Shown here: positions 33,242 through 42,336 of the stretch, piece by piece | Numbering within the stretch: position 1 is the stretch's first letter | Layout of the letters: every line of letters begins with the position of its first letter | Assembly: GCF_003594875.1 (NCBI RefSeq) | Contig: NZ_QZEY01000001.1 | Coordinates: 1 to 64,000, forward strand | Reading direction: 5' to 3' | From: Bailinhaonella thermotolerans | Lineage (GTDB): Bacteria; Actinomycetota; Actinomycetes; Streptosporangiales; Streptosporangiaceae | Length of the DNA stretch: 64,000 bases | Program-made: the position numbers and the translations under genes | The notes under the pieces: generated by a model | The model's database searches: none | Seen by the model: the letters and a program-made list of their open reading frames with translations, nothing else | Told to the model about the DNA's origin: nothing

Positions 33242-33372
33242 CCGGCTCCACCGGCCGGGCCCCTGATCACCCCCGGCGCGGCCAGGCGTGCCCGGGCCCC
33301 GCCGGCCGCCCGCCGGCGCCGCGGTCCCGATCGCGAGGTCCCGCGGCGGAGGCGGGATTGACGGAAGCGCCT

Positions 33373-33397
33373 TACTGGAACTAGGTTGGTTGCAGTA
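33373..33397. promoter_or_regulatory. Putative Rrf2 operator, site 1
   Basis: TACTGGAAC (33373-33381) and GTTGCAGTA (33389-33397) are inverted arms (8 of 9) separated by 7 bp, located 30 bp before the Rrf2 start. The same 9-7-9 architecture recurs before the downstream MFS gene, at 33916-33940. Confidence 0.65.
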
Positions 33398-33426
33398 TCG
33401 GGGATGGCGTCCGGAGGGGGAGAGCG

Positions 33427-33870
33427 GTGAGCCTCAGCAGCAGGAGCGCGGTCGCGATCCACGCGCTCACGATGCTGGGCCGCTGGGATCGCTCGCTGAC
33501 CTCGGCCGAGATCGCCGAGAGCCTGGCGAGCAACCCCGTGCTCGTGCGGCGCATCCTCGGCGGCCTGCGGGACGCGGGCCTGGTGTGGGCGGCCGAAGGC
33601 CGCGGGGGCGGCTGGTCGCTCGCCCGCCCCGCCCGCCAGATCACGCTCTACGACGCGCACGCCGCCGTGGAGGACGGGCCGATCCTGTCCCGGCACCCCC
33701 ATCCGCCCAGCGACGCCTGCGAGGTCGGCCGCCACATGCGCGACCTGCTCGAGGCGGAGTTCCGCGGGGCGGAAGAGGCCATGCGCGAACGGCTGGCCCG
33801 GACCACCATCGCCGACCTGGTCCAGCAGGTGCTGGACAAAGAGCGCGACCCGGCGGCGCGGCGCCGCTAG
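33427..33870 (+). CDS. Rrf2 family transcriptional regulator
   Basis: 147 residues from GTG 33427, with GGAGGGGG about 9 nt upstream. The winged-helix region (LSSRSAVAIHALTMLGRW, TSAEIAESLASNPVLVRRIL, LRDAGLVWAAEGRGGGWSLA) is typical. Only one cysteine (DACEVG) is present where Fe-S type members such as IscR or NsrR have three, so an iron-sulfur cluster is unlikely; it resembles the YwnA-like subgroup. It lies 91 bp upstream of an MFS gene on the same strand. Matching operators precede both genes, so it probably represses itself and the exporter. Confidence 0.87.
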   Translation: MSLSSRSAVAIHALTMLGRWDRSLTSAEIAESLASNPVLVRRILGGLRDAGLVWAAEGRGGGWSLARPARQITLYDAHAAVEDGPILSRHPHPPSDACEVGRHMRDLLEAEFRGAEEAMRERLARTTIADLVQQVLDKERDPAARRR

Positions 33871-33915
33871 CCGGGCGACGGCGGAGAGGGACTCTCCGCC
33901 GTTTCTCTTACCCCT

Positions 33916-33940
33916 ATCTGTAACCAATTCGGTGGCAGTA
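33916..33940. promoter_or_regulatory. Putative Rrf2 operator, site 2
   Basis: ATCTGTAAC (33916-33924), a 7-bp spacer and GTGGCAGTA (33932-33940) repeat the layout of site 1; the right arm matches site 1 at 8 of 9 and the left at 6 of 9. It lies 22 bp before the MFS start codon. Confidence 0.6.
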
Positions 33941-33961
33941 TTGCCGCGTGGAGGACCCCGC

Positions 33962-35425
33962 ATGACACCCCCGCCCACCCGAACAGGGCACACCCGTTCG
34001 GCCACAGCCCTGCTGGCCGTACTGACACCGGCCATGCTCGCCACGGTCATCGCCAGCGACATGGCCAACCTGATGCTCCCCGCCATCGGGGAACGATTCG
34101 GCGCCTCCGAGGCCGAACTCGCCTGGGTCGTCACCGGATTCCTGCTCATGTTCTCGGTCGGCATCCCGTTCTACGGCCGCGTCTCCGACCGCCTCAGCCT
34201 GCGCCACCTGTTCGGCTTCGCCTTGGCCGCCTACGCCGCCGGAAGCCTGATCTGCGCGCTCGCGCCCGCACTCCCGCCCCTCGTGCTCGGGCGCATCGTG
34301 ATGGGAGTGGGCGCCGCCGGACTGCCCGTACTGTCGATCATCGCCGTCACCCGGCTGATGCCCGACCACCAGCGGGGCATGGGCATCGGCGTCGTCTCCG
34401 CTGCCACCGGCATCGGCACCGCCGCCGGACCTGCCATCGGCGGCGGCATCGGCCAGGCCCTCGGCTGGCCCGCCCTGTTCTGGATGATGCTCATCGTCGC
34501 ACTGGCCCTGCTCCCCGCGGCATGGCGCGTGCTCCCCGGCGACCGCCCGGCCGGCACCGGCCGCCTCGACCTCCCCGGCGGCATCCTGCTCGGGCTCGGC
34601 GCCGGCCTCACCCTGTACGGCATCACCCAGGCCCAGGTCACCGGCCTCACAGCCCCCTCCTCCTGGGCCGCCCTCCTGGCGGCCGCCGCGGCGTTCGCCC
34701 TGTTCGCGCGGCGCACGCTCCGCCTCACCGACCCGTTCGTCCCGCCCACCCTGTTCACCACCCCGGCCTACCGCGCCGCCGTCGCCGTCGCGTTCCTGGC
34801 CATGGCCGTCAACCTGGGCGCGATGGTGCTCGTCCCGCTCCTCGTGGTCGACGTCAACGGCCTCCAGCCCGGCGCCGGCGCCCTGGTGATGATCCCCGCC
34901 GGAGTCGCCGTCACCGTGCTCTCACCGCTGATCGGCCGCCTCGCCGACCGCGTCCCCACCCGGCTGCTCGTCCTGTCCGGCCTGGCCGCGGTGGGCCTGT
35001 CCTCCCTGGTCCTGTCCACCTTCGCCGGCGGAGACTCGGTCATCCCCGCCGGACTGGGCATCCTCGGGCTCAGCGTCGGCGTCTTCTTCGTGCTGACCCC
35101 CATCATCAGCGCCGCCGCCGGCGCCCTCCCGCCCCACCAGGCCGGCGCCGGACTCGGAATCCTGCAAGGAGCCCAGTTCCTCGGCGCCGGCACCGGCCCC
35201 GCCCTCCTCGGTGCCCTGGTCACCGCGCGGCAGCACACCGGCGCCGGAGCCCTCAACCCCCTCCACGCCCCGCACGACGGCGCCGCCTACTCCGACGCCT
35301 TCCTGGCCATGGCCGCGATCGCCGCCCTCGCGCTGATCGCCGCGCTCCGGCTGCGCACCGCCCCCACCCCGGCCCCATCCGGCCCGGTCCCATCCGGCCC
35401 GTCGATCCCGCCGCCACCCCGGTGA
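33962..35425 (+). CDS. MFS exporter (DHA2-like)
   Basis: 487 residues with about 14 membrane segments. An N-terminal ASDMANLMLPAIGERFG resembles motif D1, FYGRVSDRLSLRHL is motif A, and GIGTAAGPAIGGGIGQALGW is motif C, all typical of drug-proton antiporters. The start is the ATG at 33962, with GGAGG 8 nt upstream. It follows the Rrf2 gene on the same strand with its own operator-like site. It is convergent with the AfsR-like gene; only 7 bp separate the stops. Confidence 0.88.
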   Translation: MTPPPTRTGHTRSATALLAVLTPAMLATVIASDMANLMLPAIGERFGASEAELAWVVTGFLLMFSVGIPFYGRVSDRLSLRHLFGFALAAYAAGSLICALAPALPPLVLGRIVMGVGAAGLPVLSIIAVTRLMPDHQRGMGIGVVSAATGIGTAAGPAIGGGIGQALGWPALFWMMLIVALALLPAAWRVLPGDRPAGTGRLDLPGGILLGLGAGLTLYGITQAQVTGLTAPSSWAALLAAAAAFALFARRTLRLTDPFVPPTLFTTPAYRAAVAVAFLAMAVNLGAMVLVPLLVVDVNGLQPGAGALVMIPAGVAVTVLSPLIGRLADRVPTRLLVLSGLAAVGLSSLVLSTFAGGDSVIPAGLGILGLSVGVFFVLTPIISAAAGALPPHQAGAGLGILQGAQFLGAGTGPALLGALVTARQHTGAGALNPLHAPHDGAAYSDAFLAMAAIAALALIAALRLRTAPTPAPSGPVPSGPSIPPPPR

Positions 35426-35432
35426 GAACGAC

Positions 35433-38400
35433 TCATCCGCACAACTCGGCCAGCACAGCGGCGGCCTCCTGCGGCGCCAGGGCGGCCCCCCGCCGATAGG
35501 CGGCCTCATAGCCGGCCCGGCCCAGCGATCCGGCCAGCTCCCCGGCGAAGGCACACAGCTCGGCGTCCCCATGATCGAACGCGCCCCGGATGGCCTCACT
35601 CAGGCCCAGCGCCGTCGCCGCACCCGCGAGGTCCCCCTCCAGCACCAGCAACCGGGCCAGAAGCTGCGCCACCAGCGGAACCTCCATGACCGCCTGAGCC
35701 GCCTCCACCGCACGCGGCAGCAACTCCCGGGCGCGCACGGCCTCACCCGCCGCGAGCAGCGTGGCCACCCGGGCGGGGACCAGCCTGGACCCGCTGGTCT
35801 CCGCCCACACCCTCCGCCTGCGCAAGAGCGCCTCCCACCGGTCGAGCTCCCGCCCGGCACGCTCCACCTCCCCCGAACGGCGATACCACTCCGCCCGGAC
35901 CCCCAGCACCTCCACCTCCAGCATCACGTGACCACGCTGCCAGGCCGCCCGCTCAGCCGTCTCGATCTCCCGCCAGGCCCCCGCCAGATCCCCGCCACGC
36001 ATCCGCTCGGCCGCCAACCCCAGCCGCGTGGAAACCTCATCCTGCGAACCGAGATCGGTGGCCATCGCCAGACTCCGCTCATAAGCCGCCACCGCCTGAG
36101 CGTGCTCCCCGGCGACGGCGTGAACCTGCGCCAGGCCGTACAGCGCCTTGGCCGCCCACCACCGATCACCCAGCTCCTCGAACAGGCGCAACGCCGTCGT
36201 CATCGCGGCCCCGGACCCCTCCCGGTCACCCCGCTCCCGGCACACCATCGCCTCGATCATGAAGGTGCAGGCGATCGCCCACCGATCCGAGCCGCCCCGC
36301 ACCCGGGCGATCTCCCGCGCGAGCAGATCGTCCAGCCCCACCAACGCCGCCATCACCACCACGCTCACCAGCAGCATCGGATAACGGCGCAGCGCACCCG
36401 CCCGCGCGCACTCCTCGACCACCGCCCGCAACCGCCCCGGATCACCCAGCGGCCCGCCCTCGGCCCCCAGCAGACCAAGAGCGCCGAACGCCGCCCGCGC
36501 CGCCTCCGGCAGCGCGTCGCCGAACCCGGCGACCCTGGCGATGTAGTCCTCGGCACGAGCGTCGTACCGCAGCATCACCCAGTACCAGTACAACGGCCCC
36601 AGAATCCGCGCGGCCGCCCCGGCGTCACCCCCCTCGACCGCGGCGTCCAACGCGAACACCAGATTGTCGTACTCGGCCTGGAACACCCGCAACGACCGCG
36701 CCTGCTCACCCGAGCGCAGCAACGGCTCATGCTCCTCGGCCAGCCCGGCGAAGTACCCGACAAGACCCCGCAGCACCGCCCCGTCCTCACCGGCCCGCCG
36801 CAGCTCACCCGCCGCATACGCCCGGATGGACTCCAGCATCCGGTACGCGTCACCGGCCCGCTCCACGATGGACTTGTCCACCAGCGAACCCAGCAGACAG
36901 GCGACATCATCCGCGGACAGCCCGCCCTCCGCGTCCGCGCAGACCGCCTCGATCGCCGCGCTCCCCGTCCACCCCGGGAACACCGACATCCGGGCGGCCA
37001 GCGCGCGCTCGTGCGCCGTGAGCAGATCCCAGCTCCACCCGATCACCGCGTGCAACGTCCGCTGGCGCGGCTGCGCGGCCCGGTTGCCCCCGCTGAGCAG
37101 CCGGAAACGATCATCCAGCCGCCGGGCGACCTGCCCCGCGCTCATCGACCGCAACCGCGCCGCCGCCAGCTCCAGCGCCAGCGGCAGCCCGTCCAACCGG
37201 CGCACGATGTCCACCACCGGCCCCACCGTCGCCCCATCCAGGGCGAACCCCGGCTGTACGGCCGCCGCCCGGTCCAGGAACAGCCGCACCGCCTCCGACG
37301 CCCCGGCCCGCCCGGCGTCCGCGTGCGCCGGGGGGAGACCGAGCGGCCCCAGACGGCACAACGCCTCACCCATGACCCCCAGCGGCTCCCGGCTCGTCGC
37401 CAGGATGATCAGATCCGGATGACGCTCCAGCAGATCCCCGGCGAACTCCGCCACCGCCCCGCAGATCTGCTCGCAGTTGTCCAGCACCAGCACGCCCTCA
37501 TCCCCGGCGAGCAGGTCGGCCACCCGCTCCAGCGGCGTCCCCGGCGGCTGCCCCGCCGCCACGTCCAGCACGCCCAGCACCGCCCCCACCAGGGCCTCCG
37601 CCGAGGTCACCGAGGCCAGAGGGACGAGCCAGACCCGCCCCCGCCGATGCGCCCGATGCAGGCCCGCCGCCCGCACCGCCAGCCGCGTCTTGCCCACCCC
37701 GCCCGGCCCCACCACCGTGACCAGCCGCCGCGACTCCAGCAATCCGGCCAGCAGCCGCAGCTCATCCTCCCTGCCGACGAAACTGGTCAACGCGGCCGGC
37801 AGCCGCCCCCGCACCGCCTCCGCCCGCACCCGCTCCACCCCGGGCCCGTCCAGCTCACCCCGCAGCACCGCCAGATGCGTCCGCCGCAACCCCTCCGACG
37901 GGTCCACCCCCAGCTCCTCGGCCAGCCTCGCGCGCACCCCCTCGAACACGGCCAGCGCCTCCGACCGCCGCCCCGCCGCGCACAACGCCCGCATCCGCAG
38001 CCCCGCCAGCCGCTCCCGCAGCGGATGGGCCGCGGCCGCCGCCTCCACATCGGCCAGGATCTCCCCGTGCCGGCCGAGCCGCAGCTCCGCCTCGAAACGG
38101 TCCTCCACCGCCCCGGCGCGCAACTCCTCCAGCCGCGCCCCCGCCGTACCGGCGAACGGAAGGTCACGCACATCGGCCAGCGCGTCCCCCCGCCACAGCC
38201 CCAGCGCCTCCTCCAGCAACCGGGCCGCCCGCCCCACCTCACCCGCGCCCAGCTCCCGGGCGCCCCGCCGGGCCAGCTCCTCGAAGCGGACCGCGTCCAC
38301 CTGCTCGCCACGCACGCCCAGGCGGTACCCCCCGGCCGCACTCTCCACCACCCCGGCACCACCCAGGGCCCTGCGCAGCCGATGCACCAGCGCGTGCAAG

Positions 38401-38585
38401 GCGTTGACGGTGCCCCCCGCCGCACCCCCGCCCCACAGGGCCTCCAGCAGCGCGCCGACCGGCACCACCGCGCCCCCCGCCAGCGCCAGCCGGGCCAGCA
38501 GCGCCCGCACCCGCGCGCCACCCAGGTCGATCGGCGCGCCATCGTCGGCGAACGCCAGCACCGGCCCCAGCACCTCGATCCGCAC
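35433..38585 (-). CDS. AfsR-like BTAD/NB-ARC/TPR regulator
   Basis: About 1050 residues from GTG (first base 38585), where VRIEVLGPVLAF begins the domain. Residues 1-90 are an OmpR-type winged helix (GGARVRALLARLALAGGAVV, VHRLRRALGG). Residues 95-240 form the bacterial transcriptional activator domain (RFEELARRGARELGAG, ALCAAGRRSEALAVFEGVRA). An NB-ARC-type STAND ATPase follows: Walker A VVGPGGVGKTRLAV near 290, Walker B EGVLVLDNCEQ, and ILATSREPLG. The C-terminal ~450 residues are TPR-like helices. Such proteins activate transcription after an unknown signal. It is divergent from two tandem serine hydrolase genes, its likely targets. Confidence 0.9.
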   Translation of the reverse strand: MRIEVLGPVLAFADDGAPIDLGGARVRALLARLALAGGAVVPVGALLEALWGGGAAGGTVNALHALVHRLRRALGGAGVVESAAGGYRLGVRGEQVDAVRFEELARRGARELGAGEVGRAARLLEEALGLWRGDALADVRDLPFAGTAGARLEELRAGAVEDRFEAELRLGRHGEILADVEAAAAAHPLRERLAGLRMRALCAAGRRSEALAVFEGVRARLAEELGVDPSEGLRRTHLAVLRGELDGPGVERVRAEAVRGRLPAALTSFVGREDELRLLAGLLESRRLVTVVGPGGVGKTRLAVRAAGLHRAHRRGRVWLVPLASVTSAEALVGAVLGVLDVAAGQPPGTPLERVADLLAGDEGVLVLDNCEQICGAVAEFAGDLLERHPDLIILATSREPLGVMGEALCRLGPLGLPPAHADAGRAGASEAVRLFLDRAAAVQPGFALDGATVGPVVDIVRRLDGLPLALELAAARLRSMSAGQVARRLDDRFRLLSGGNRAAQPRQRTLHAVIGWSWDLLTAHERALAARMSVFPGWTGSAAIEAVCADAEGGLSADDVACLLGSLVDKSIVERAGDAYRMLESIRAYAAGELRRAGEDGAVLRGLVGYFAGLAEEHEPLLRSGEQARSLRVFQAEYDNLVFALDAAVEGGDAGAAARILGPLYWYWVMLRYDARAEDYIARVAGFGDALPEAARAAFGALGLLGAEGGPLGDPGRLRAVVEECARAGALRRYPMLLVSVVVMAALVGLDDLLAREIARVRGGSDRWAIACTFMIEAMVCRERGDREGSGAAMTTALRLFEELGDRWWAAKALYGLAQVHAVAGEHAQAVAAYERSLAMATDLGSQDEVSTRLGLAAERMRGGDLAGAWREIETAERAAWQRGHVMLEVEVLGVRAEWYRRSGEVERAGRELDRWEALLRRRRVWAETSGSRLVPARVATLLAAGEAVRARELLPRAVEAAQAVMEVPLVAQLLARLLVLEGDLAGAATALGLSEAIRGAFDHGDAELCAFAGELAGSLGRAGYEAAYRRGAALAPQEAAAVLAELCG

Positions 38586-38736
38586 GCGCCCCAGGCTACC
38601 GATCAAGCACACCCCCACCGGCCCCGCCACAAGCGTGTAAGCACGCCCACGACACCTGGAAGCGAGATGTAAGACGCCTGTCAGAACCGCCCGGCACCGT
38701 GGACGACATCGCAACCACGACCCGGAAGGCACCGCG
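38586..38736. promoter_or_regulatory. AfsR-like/serine hydrolase divergent promoter region
   Basis: In this 151-bp region, AAGCGTGTAAGCACGCC (38631 on) and AAGCGAGATGTAAGACGCC (38660 on) repeat the elements AAGCG, GTAAG and CGCC in the same orientation about 30 bp apart. SARP/BTAD proteins are known to bind direct repeats, so this is a candidate site; the match is loose. Confidence 0.4.
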
Positions 38737-39882
38737 ATGACAACCAAGGACGACGTGCGGCAGGTACTCCACCGATCCCTGGCCGAGATCGGCATCCCCG
38801 GCATCGCCGCCGAGATCAAGGACGGCGACCACACCTGGTTCACCACCGCCGGCGTGGCCGACCTCCACACCGGAGCCCCCCGCGTGCCCGGCGAACACTT
38901 CCACGCAGGCAGCAGCGGCAAGGCCTTCACCGCCGCCACCCTCCTGGCCCTGGAGGCCGAAGGCCACCTCCGCCTCGACGACACCGTCAACGCCCACCTG
39001 CCCGGCGTACTCGACGTCAACGGCTACGACGGCGACACCATCACCATCAGGCACCTGCTCAGCAACACCAGCGGCCTGTTCCCCACCGGCCTGGCCCCCG
39101 AGATCGGCCACCGCTACGCCACCCGCTCCGGATTCGACAAGCACCGCTTCGACACCTTCACCACCGACGAACTCCTGCGCGTGGCCGTCTCCCAGCCTCC
39201 CGTCGGCGCCCCCGGCGAACGCTTCGAGTACGCCAACGGCGGCTTCTACATCGCCGGCGCCATCATCGAGAAGATCACCGGCAACAGCTACGCCGACGAG
39301 GTCCACCGCCGCGTCATCCAGCCCCTCGGCCTGACCCACACCCACGTACGCCCCACCACCGAGACCGGATACCCCACCCCGCACCCGCGCGGCTACTCCC
39401 ACCAGTTCCTCAAGGACGGCACCGACCCGGCCTCGGTCACCCCCGAGAACTGGCAATCGCTCCTGGAAGAGCCCGGCCTGCCGCCCCTGGACGTCACCGA
39501 GTTCAACTCCTCCCTGGGCCACGCCGCCGGCAACGTCGTCTCCACCACCACCGACATGCTCCGCTTCTTCACCGCCCTGACCACCGGCGCCCTCCTGCCC
39601 CCCGCACAGCACCGCCAGATGTGGACCACCGTCTCCACCGAAGGCGGCCACTGGATCCCGCGCTCCCGCTACGGACTGGGCGTGTTCGAACTCGACCCGC
39701 AGGCCACCGGCGGCGCGATCCTGCGCGGCCTGGGCGGCAGCTTCTGGGGCTCCTACGTCTTCACGGTCGGCACCCCCGACGGCCGCCACGCCATCGCCGT
39801 CCACACCAACACCGAGTGGAAGACCTGGGACCTCATGTTCAACCTCATCGAAGCCGAGTTCGGCATCACCGTGCGCGCCTGA
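38737..39882 (+). CDS. Serine hydrolase (class C beta-lactamase/DD-peptidase fold), cytoplasmic
   Basis: 381 residues without a signal peptide. The SxxK motif is in FHAGSSGKAFTAA, YxN is in FEYANGGFYIAGAIIEKITG, and the C-terminal GLGGSFWGSYVF is at the HxG/KTG position. The fold is that of DD-carboxypeptidases and esterases such as EstB. Start ATG 38737 with GGAAGG upstream. It is the first of two tandem paralogues (next at 39921), sharing FRAGS/FHAGS, LLNQTSG/LLSNTSG and LLPPAQHRQM/LLPPAQHQQM. It is divergent from the AfsR-like regulator. Substrate unknown. Confidence 0.85.
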   Translation: MTTKDDVRQVLHRSLAEIGIPGIAAEIKDGDHTWFTTAGVADLHTGAPRVPGEHFHAGSSGKAFTAATLLALEAEGHLRLDDTVNAHLPGVLDVNGYDGDTITIRHLLSNTSGLFPTGLAPEIGHRYATRSGFDKHRFDTFTTDELLRVAVSQPPVGAPGERFEYANGGFYIAGAIIEKITGNSYADEVHRRVIQPLGLTHTHVRPTTETGYPTPHPRGYSHQFLKDGTDPASVTPENWQSLLEEPGLPPLDVTEFNSSLGHAAGNVVSTTTDMLRFFTALTTGALLPPAQHRQMWTTVSTEGGHWIPRSRYGLGVFELDPQATGGAILRGLGGSFWGSYVFTVGTPDGRHAIAVHTNTEWKTWDLMFNLIEAEFGITVRA

Positions 39883-39920
39883 GCACCCCGTACCTCCCAC
39901 ACCGAGAAAGGCGACCACCC

Positions 39921-41099
39921 ATGACCCGAACCCTCCGCGCCACCGCCGGCCTGCTGGCCACGGCCGCCGCCCTGACCCTCAACGCCCCCGCCGCGAACGC
40001 CGACCGCCAGGCCGGCCCCCGCCCCGGCCACGCCCCGCTCCAGCGCGTCCTCGACCAGGCCGTGGCCGACGGCATGCCCGGCGCCATCGCCCACGTCCGC
40101 GACGCCCGCGGGTCCTGGTTCGGCACGGCGGGCGTGGCCGACACCACCACCGGCCGCAAGCGCCGCCAGCAGGACCACTTCCGCGCCGGCAGCACCACCA
40201 AGACCTTCATCGCGGTCGTGCTGCTGCAACTGGCCGCCGAACGCCGGCTCAGCCTCGACGACACCGTGGACGAATGGCTGCCCGGCGTCGTCCGCGGCAA
40301 CGGCCACGACGGCACCAAGATCACCATCCGGCAGCTCCTCAACCAGACCAGCGGCATCTTCCCCTACACCTCCGACGCCGACATGGCGGTCAAGCAGTGG
40401 ACCCCCGCCTTCCTCCAGAGCCGCTACGACAGCTACCGCCCCGGCGACCTGGTCAAGATCGCCATGCGCAACCCGCCCTCCTTCGCCCCCGGCAAGGGCT
40501 GGGGCTACTCCAACACCAACTACACCCTCGCCGGCATGATCATCGAAAAGGTCACCGGCCGCTCCTACGCCCAGGAGATCACCCGGCGCCTCATCCGCCC
40601 CCTCGGCCTGACCCAGACCCACCTTCCCGGCGAACACACCACGCTGCCCCGCCCCCACGCACGGCACTACATCAAACTCCCGCTGGGCGACCCCGCCGCC
40701 AAGACCTACGACCTCACCGACATGAACCCCTCCTGGGCCGGAGCCGCCGGCGGCATCATCTCCACCACCGGCGACCTCCACACCTTCTACCGCGCCCTGC
40801 TCAGCGGCCGCCTGCTGCCACCCGCCCAGCACCAGCAGATGTTCACCACCGTCTCCACCCAGGGCGTCCCCTGGATCGACAACACCGCCTACGGCCTCGG
40901 CGTCTTCGCCCAGAAACTCTCCTGCGGCGTCACCGTCTGGGGCAACGGCGGCCGCATCCACGGCTCCTGGACGTACGCCATGGGCAGCCGCGACGGAGAA
41001 CACCTGGTCGTCACCAACCTCAACGGAGACTGGGGCAACCCCATCAGCACCCTCACCAAGCAGATGGAAGCCGAGATGTGCCCCACCGGCACCCCCTGA
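39921..41099 (+). CDS. Secreted serine hydrolase/D-alanyl-D-alanine carboxypeptidase-like
   Basis: 392 residues. A signal peptide runs from MTRTLRATAG through LLATAAALTLNAPAANA, with cleavage probably after ANA (about 27). The SxxK motif is in FRAGSTTKTFIAV, YxN in WGYSNTNYTLAGMIIEKVTG, and the third motif region is WGNGGRIHGSW, with an HG pair typical of the R61 DD-peptidase type. It is thus likely an exported peptidase/esterase acting on cell-wall or small ester substrates. It lies 38 bp after the cytoplasmic paralogue and is probably cotranscribed; GAAAGGCG precedes the ATG. Confidence 0.88.
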   Translation: MTRTLRATAGLLATAAALTLNAPAANADRQAGPRPGHAPLQRVLDQAVADGMPGAIAHVRDARGSWFGTAGVADTTTGRKRRQQDHFRAGSTTKTFIAVVLLQLAAERRLSLDDTVDEWLPGVVRGNGHDGTKITIRQLLNQTSGIFPYTSDADMAVKQWTPAFLQSRYDSYRPGDLVKIAMRNPPSFAPGKGWGYSNTNYTLAGMIIEKVTGRSYAQEITRRLIRPLGLTQTHLPGEHTTLPRPHARHYIKLPLGDPAAKTYDLTDMNPSWAGAAGGIISTTGDLHTFYRALLSGRLLPPAQHQQMFTTVSTQGVPWIDNTAYGLGVFAQKLSCGVTVWGNGGRIHGSWTYAMGSRDGEHLVVTNLNGDWGNPISTLTKQMEAEMCPTGTP

Positions 41100-41283
41100 C
41101 CACCCACCCCCCATCCGGCCTCGCGAGGGCGAGGCCGGATGACCCCCGCGAACCACCCCACCCCCGGCCGCAGACCCGCCACCCGCGCACCGGGGGAGCG
41201 GCCGGGGCAGCACTCCTGACCACCCACCCCCCACCCAGCGGCCCGGAACCCAGCACGGTCGGGCCACGCACCGCTCTCCCTGG

Positions 41284-42336
41284 TCAGCGGTGCGACAGGA
41301 ACGGCAGCAACCGACCGATCTCGTGGTCGACCTCCTGCCGTTCGGCCGCCGGCAAAGGCCCGAACAGCGCCAGCCGTACCTCGCCCCCAGCAAAGGACCA
41401 GGTGCCCCGGACATGACCGTCGACGAGCAACGTCGGCAGAACTCTGGCCCGCCCGGGGAAGACCCCCTTACGGTCCGCCTCGGCGATGAGGCGGCCGCGA
41501 TCGGCGTGACCCAGCAGAACGTTGTCGTAGGCGGGCAGCAGCCGCACCGGGGCGGGGGTATCAGGACCGGGAAGCGGGGCGTCGGGCAGATCGAACAGGC
41601 GCTGGCCGTCAGGACCGGTGTAACGGCGCAGATCGGCACCCATCTCCGAGATGACCTGATCAAGCCGGGTCAACCCGCACCACGCCTGGACGTCCGCCAC
41701 CGTGGCAGGACCGAACGCGGCCAGGTAACGCAGAATCAGCTCACGGAGCGCGCCAGGCCGAACGGCGTCGGTCGCGGCGGCCGTGACGGTGACCCCCGCG
41801 CGGGTGCCCCAGCCGCCCCAGGACGCGGTGGCCGGATCGTGGATGAGCGGGCTGCGCAGCTCGACCTCACCGGCCAGGACCCGGCCATCGCACCCCGGAT
41901 GGAGGGCCGCGAGGCGCCTGGCGAGGTCCCTCCGGGGCAGCGGCCCGGCACGCAGGAGGCCGCGCCCCTCGGCGACCAGGGTCTCGGCGTCGAGCCCGGC
42001 GTTGTCACGCCGGAAATGAGCCGAGCCGGCGATGCGGTCCAGCACGGGCTGCAGCACCGGCCGCAGCCGACGAAAGTCATCGGCCGCGGTGAGATGCATC
42101 GTGCCGCGCAGGAAACCGGAACGCACCACCCGCCCCTGGACGAGAAGGACGGTGAGATCGGCGTGGGTGAAGCCGCGGATCCGGCTCCACAGGCCGACAT
42201 AGGGCCAGTTCGGCTCCTGCGCCTGCATACCGACCAGGTGACCGACCACCTCCAGAGCCGCCAGACCGGTCCGCTCCAGCAAGAACTGCCGCTGGAGCAG
42301 AGCCCGGTTGAGCATCCGGCGGGACAGAACGGTCAT
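41284..42336 (-). CDS. AlkZ-like winged-helix DNA glycosylase (HTH_42)
   Basis: 350 residues of the winged-helix DNA-binding/HTH_42 superfamily. The catalytic QxQ signature of AlkZ-type glycosylases appears as GHLVGMQAQEPN (Gln38 and Gln40). Other conserved parts are RGTMHLTAADDF, LLPAYDNVLLGHADR and VDGHVRGTWS. Characterised members excise bulky alkylated bases and DNA crosslinks. Many are linked to genotoxin self-resistance. The ATG overlaps the stop of the truncated oxidoreductase gene by 4 bp (ATGA). It was therefore the second gene of that operon and may have lost its promoter or now depend on transcription from elsewhere. Confidence 0.82.
   Translation of the reverse strand: MTVLSRRMLNRALLQRQFLLERTGLAALEVVGHLVGMQAQEPNWPYVGLWSRIRGFTHADLTVLLVQGRVVRSGFLRGTMHLTAADDFRRLRPVLQPVLDRIAGSAHFRRDNAGLDAETLVAEGRGLLRAGPLPRRDLARRLAALHPGCDGRVLAGEVELRSPLIHDPATASWGGWGTRAGVTVTAAATDAVRPGALRELILRYLAAFGPATVADVQAWCGLTRLDQVISEMGADLRRYTGPDGQRLFDLPDAPLPGPDTPAPVRLLPAYDNVLLGHADRGRLIAEADRKGVFPGRARVLPTLLVDGHVRGTWSFAGGEVRLALFGPLPAAERQEVDHEIGRLLPFLSHR

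Noticed and set aside
35571-38672. 1033-aa plus-strand open frame
   Set aside because: Antisense to the AfsR-like regulator; rich in Arg/Pro/Gln/His as expected of shadow frames in GC-rich DNA.
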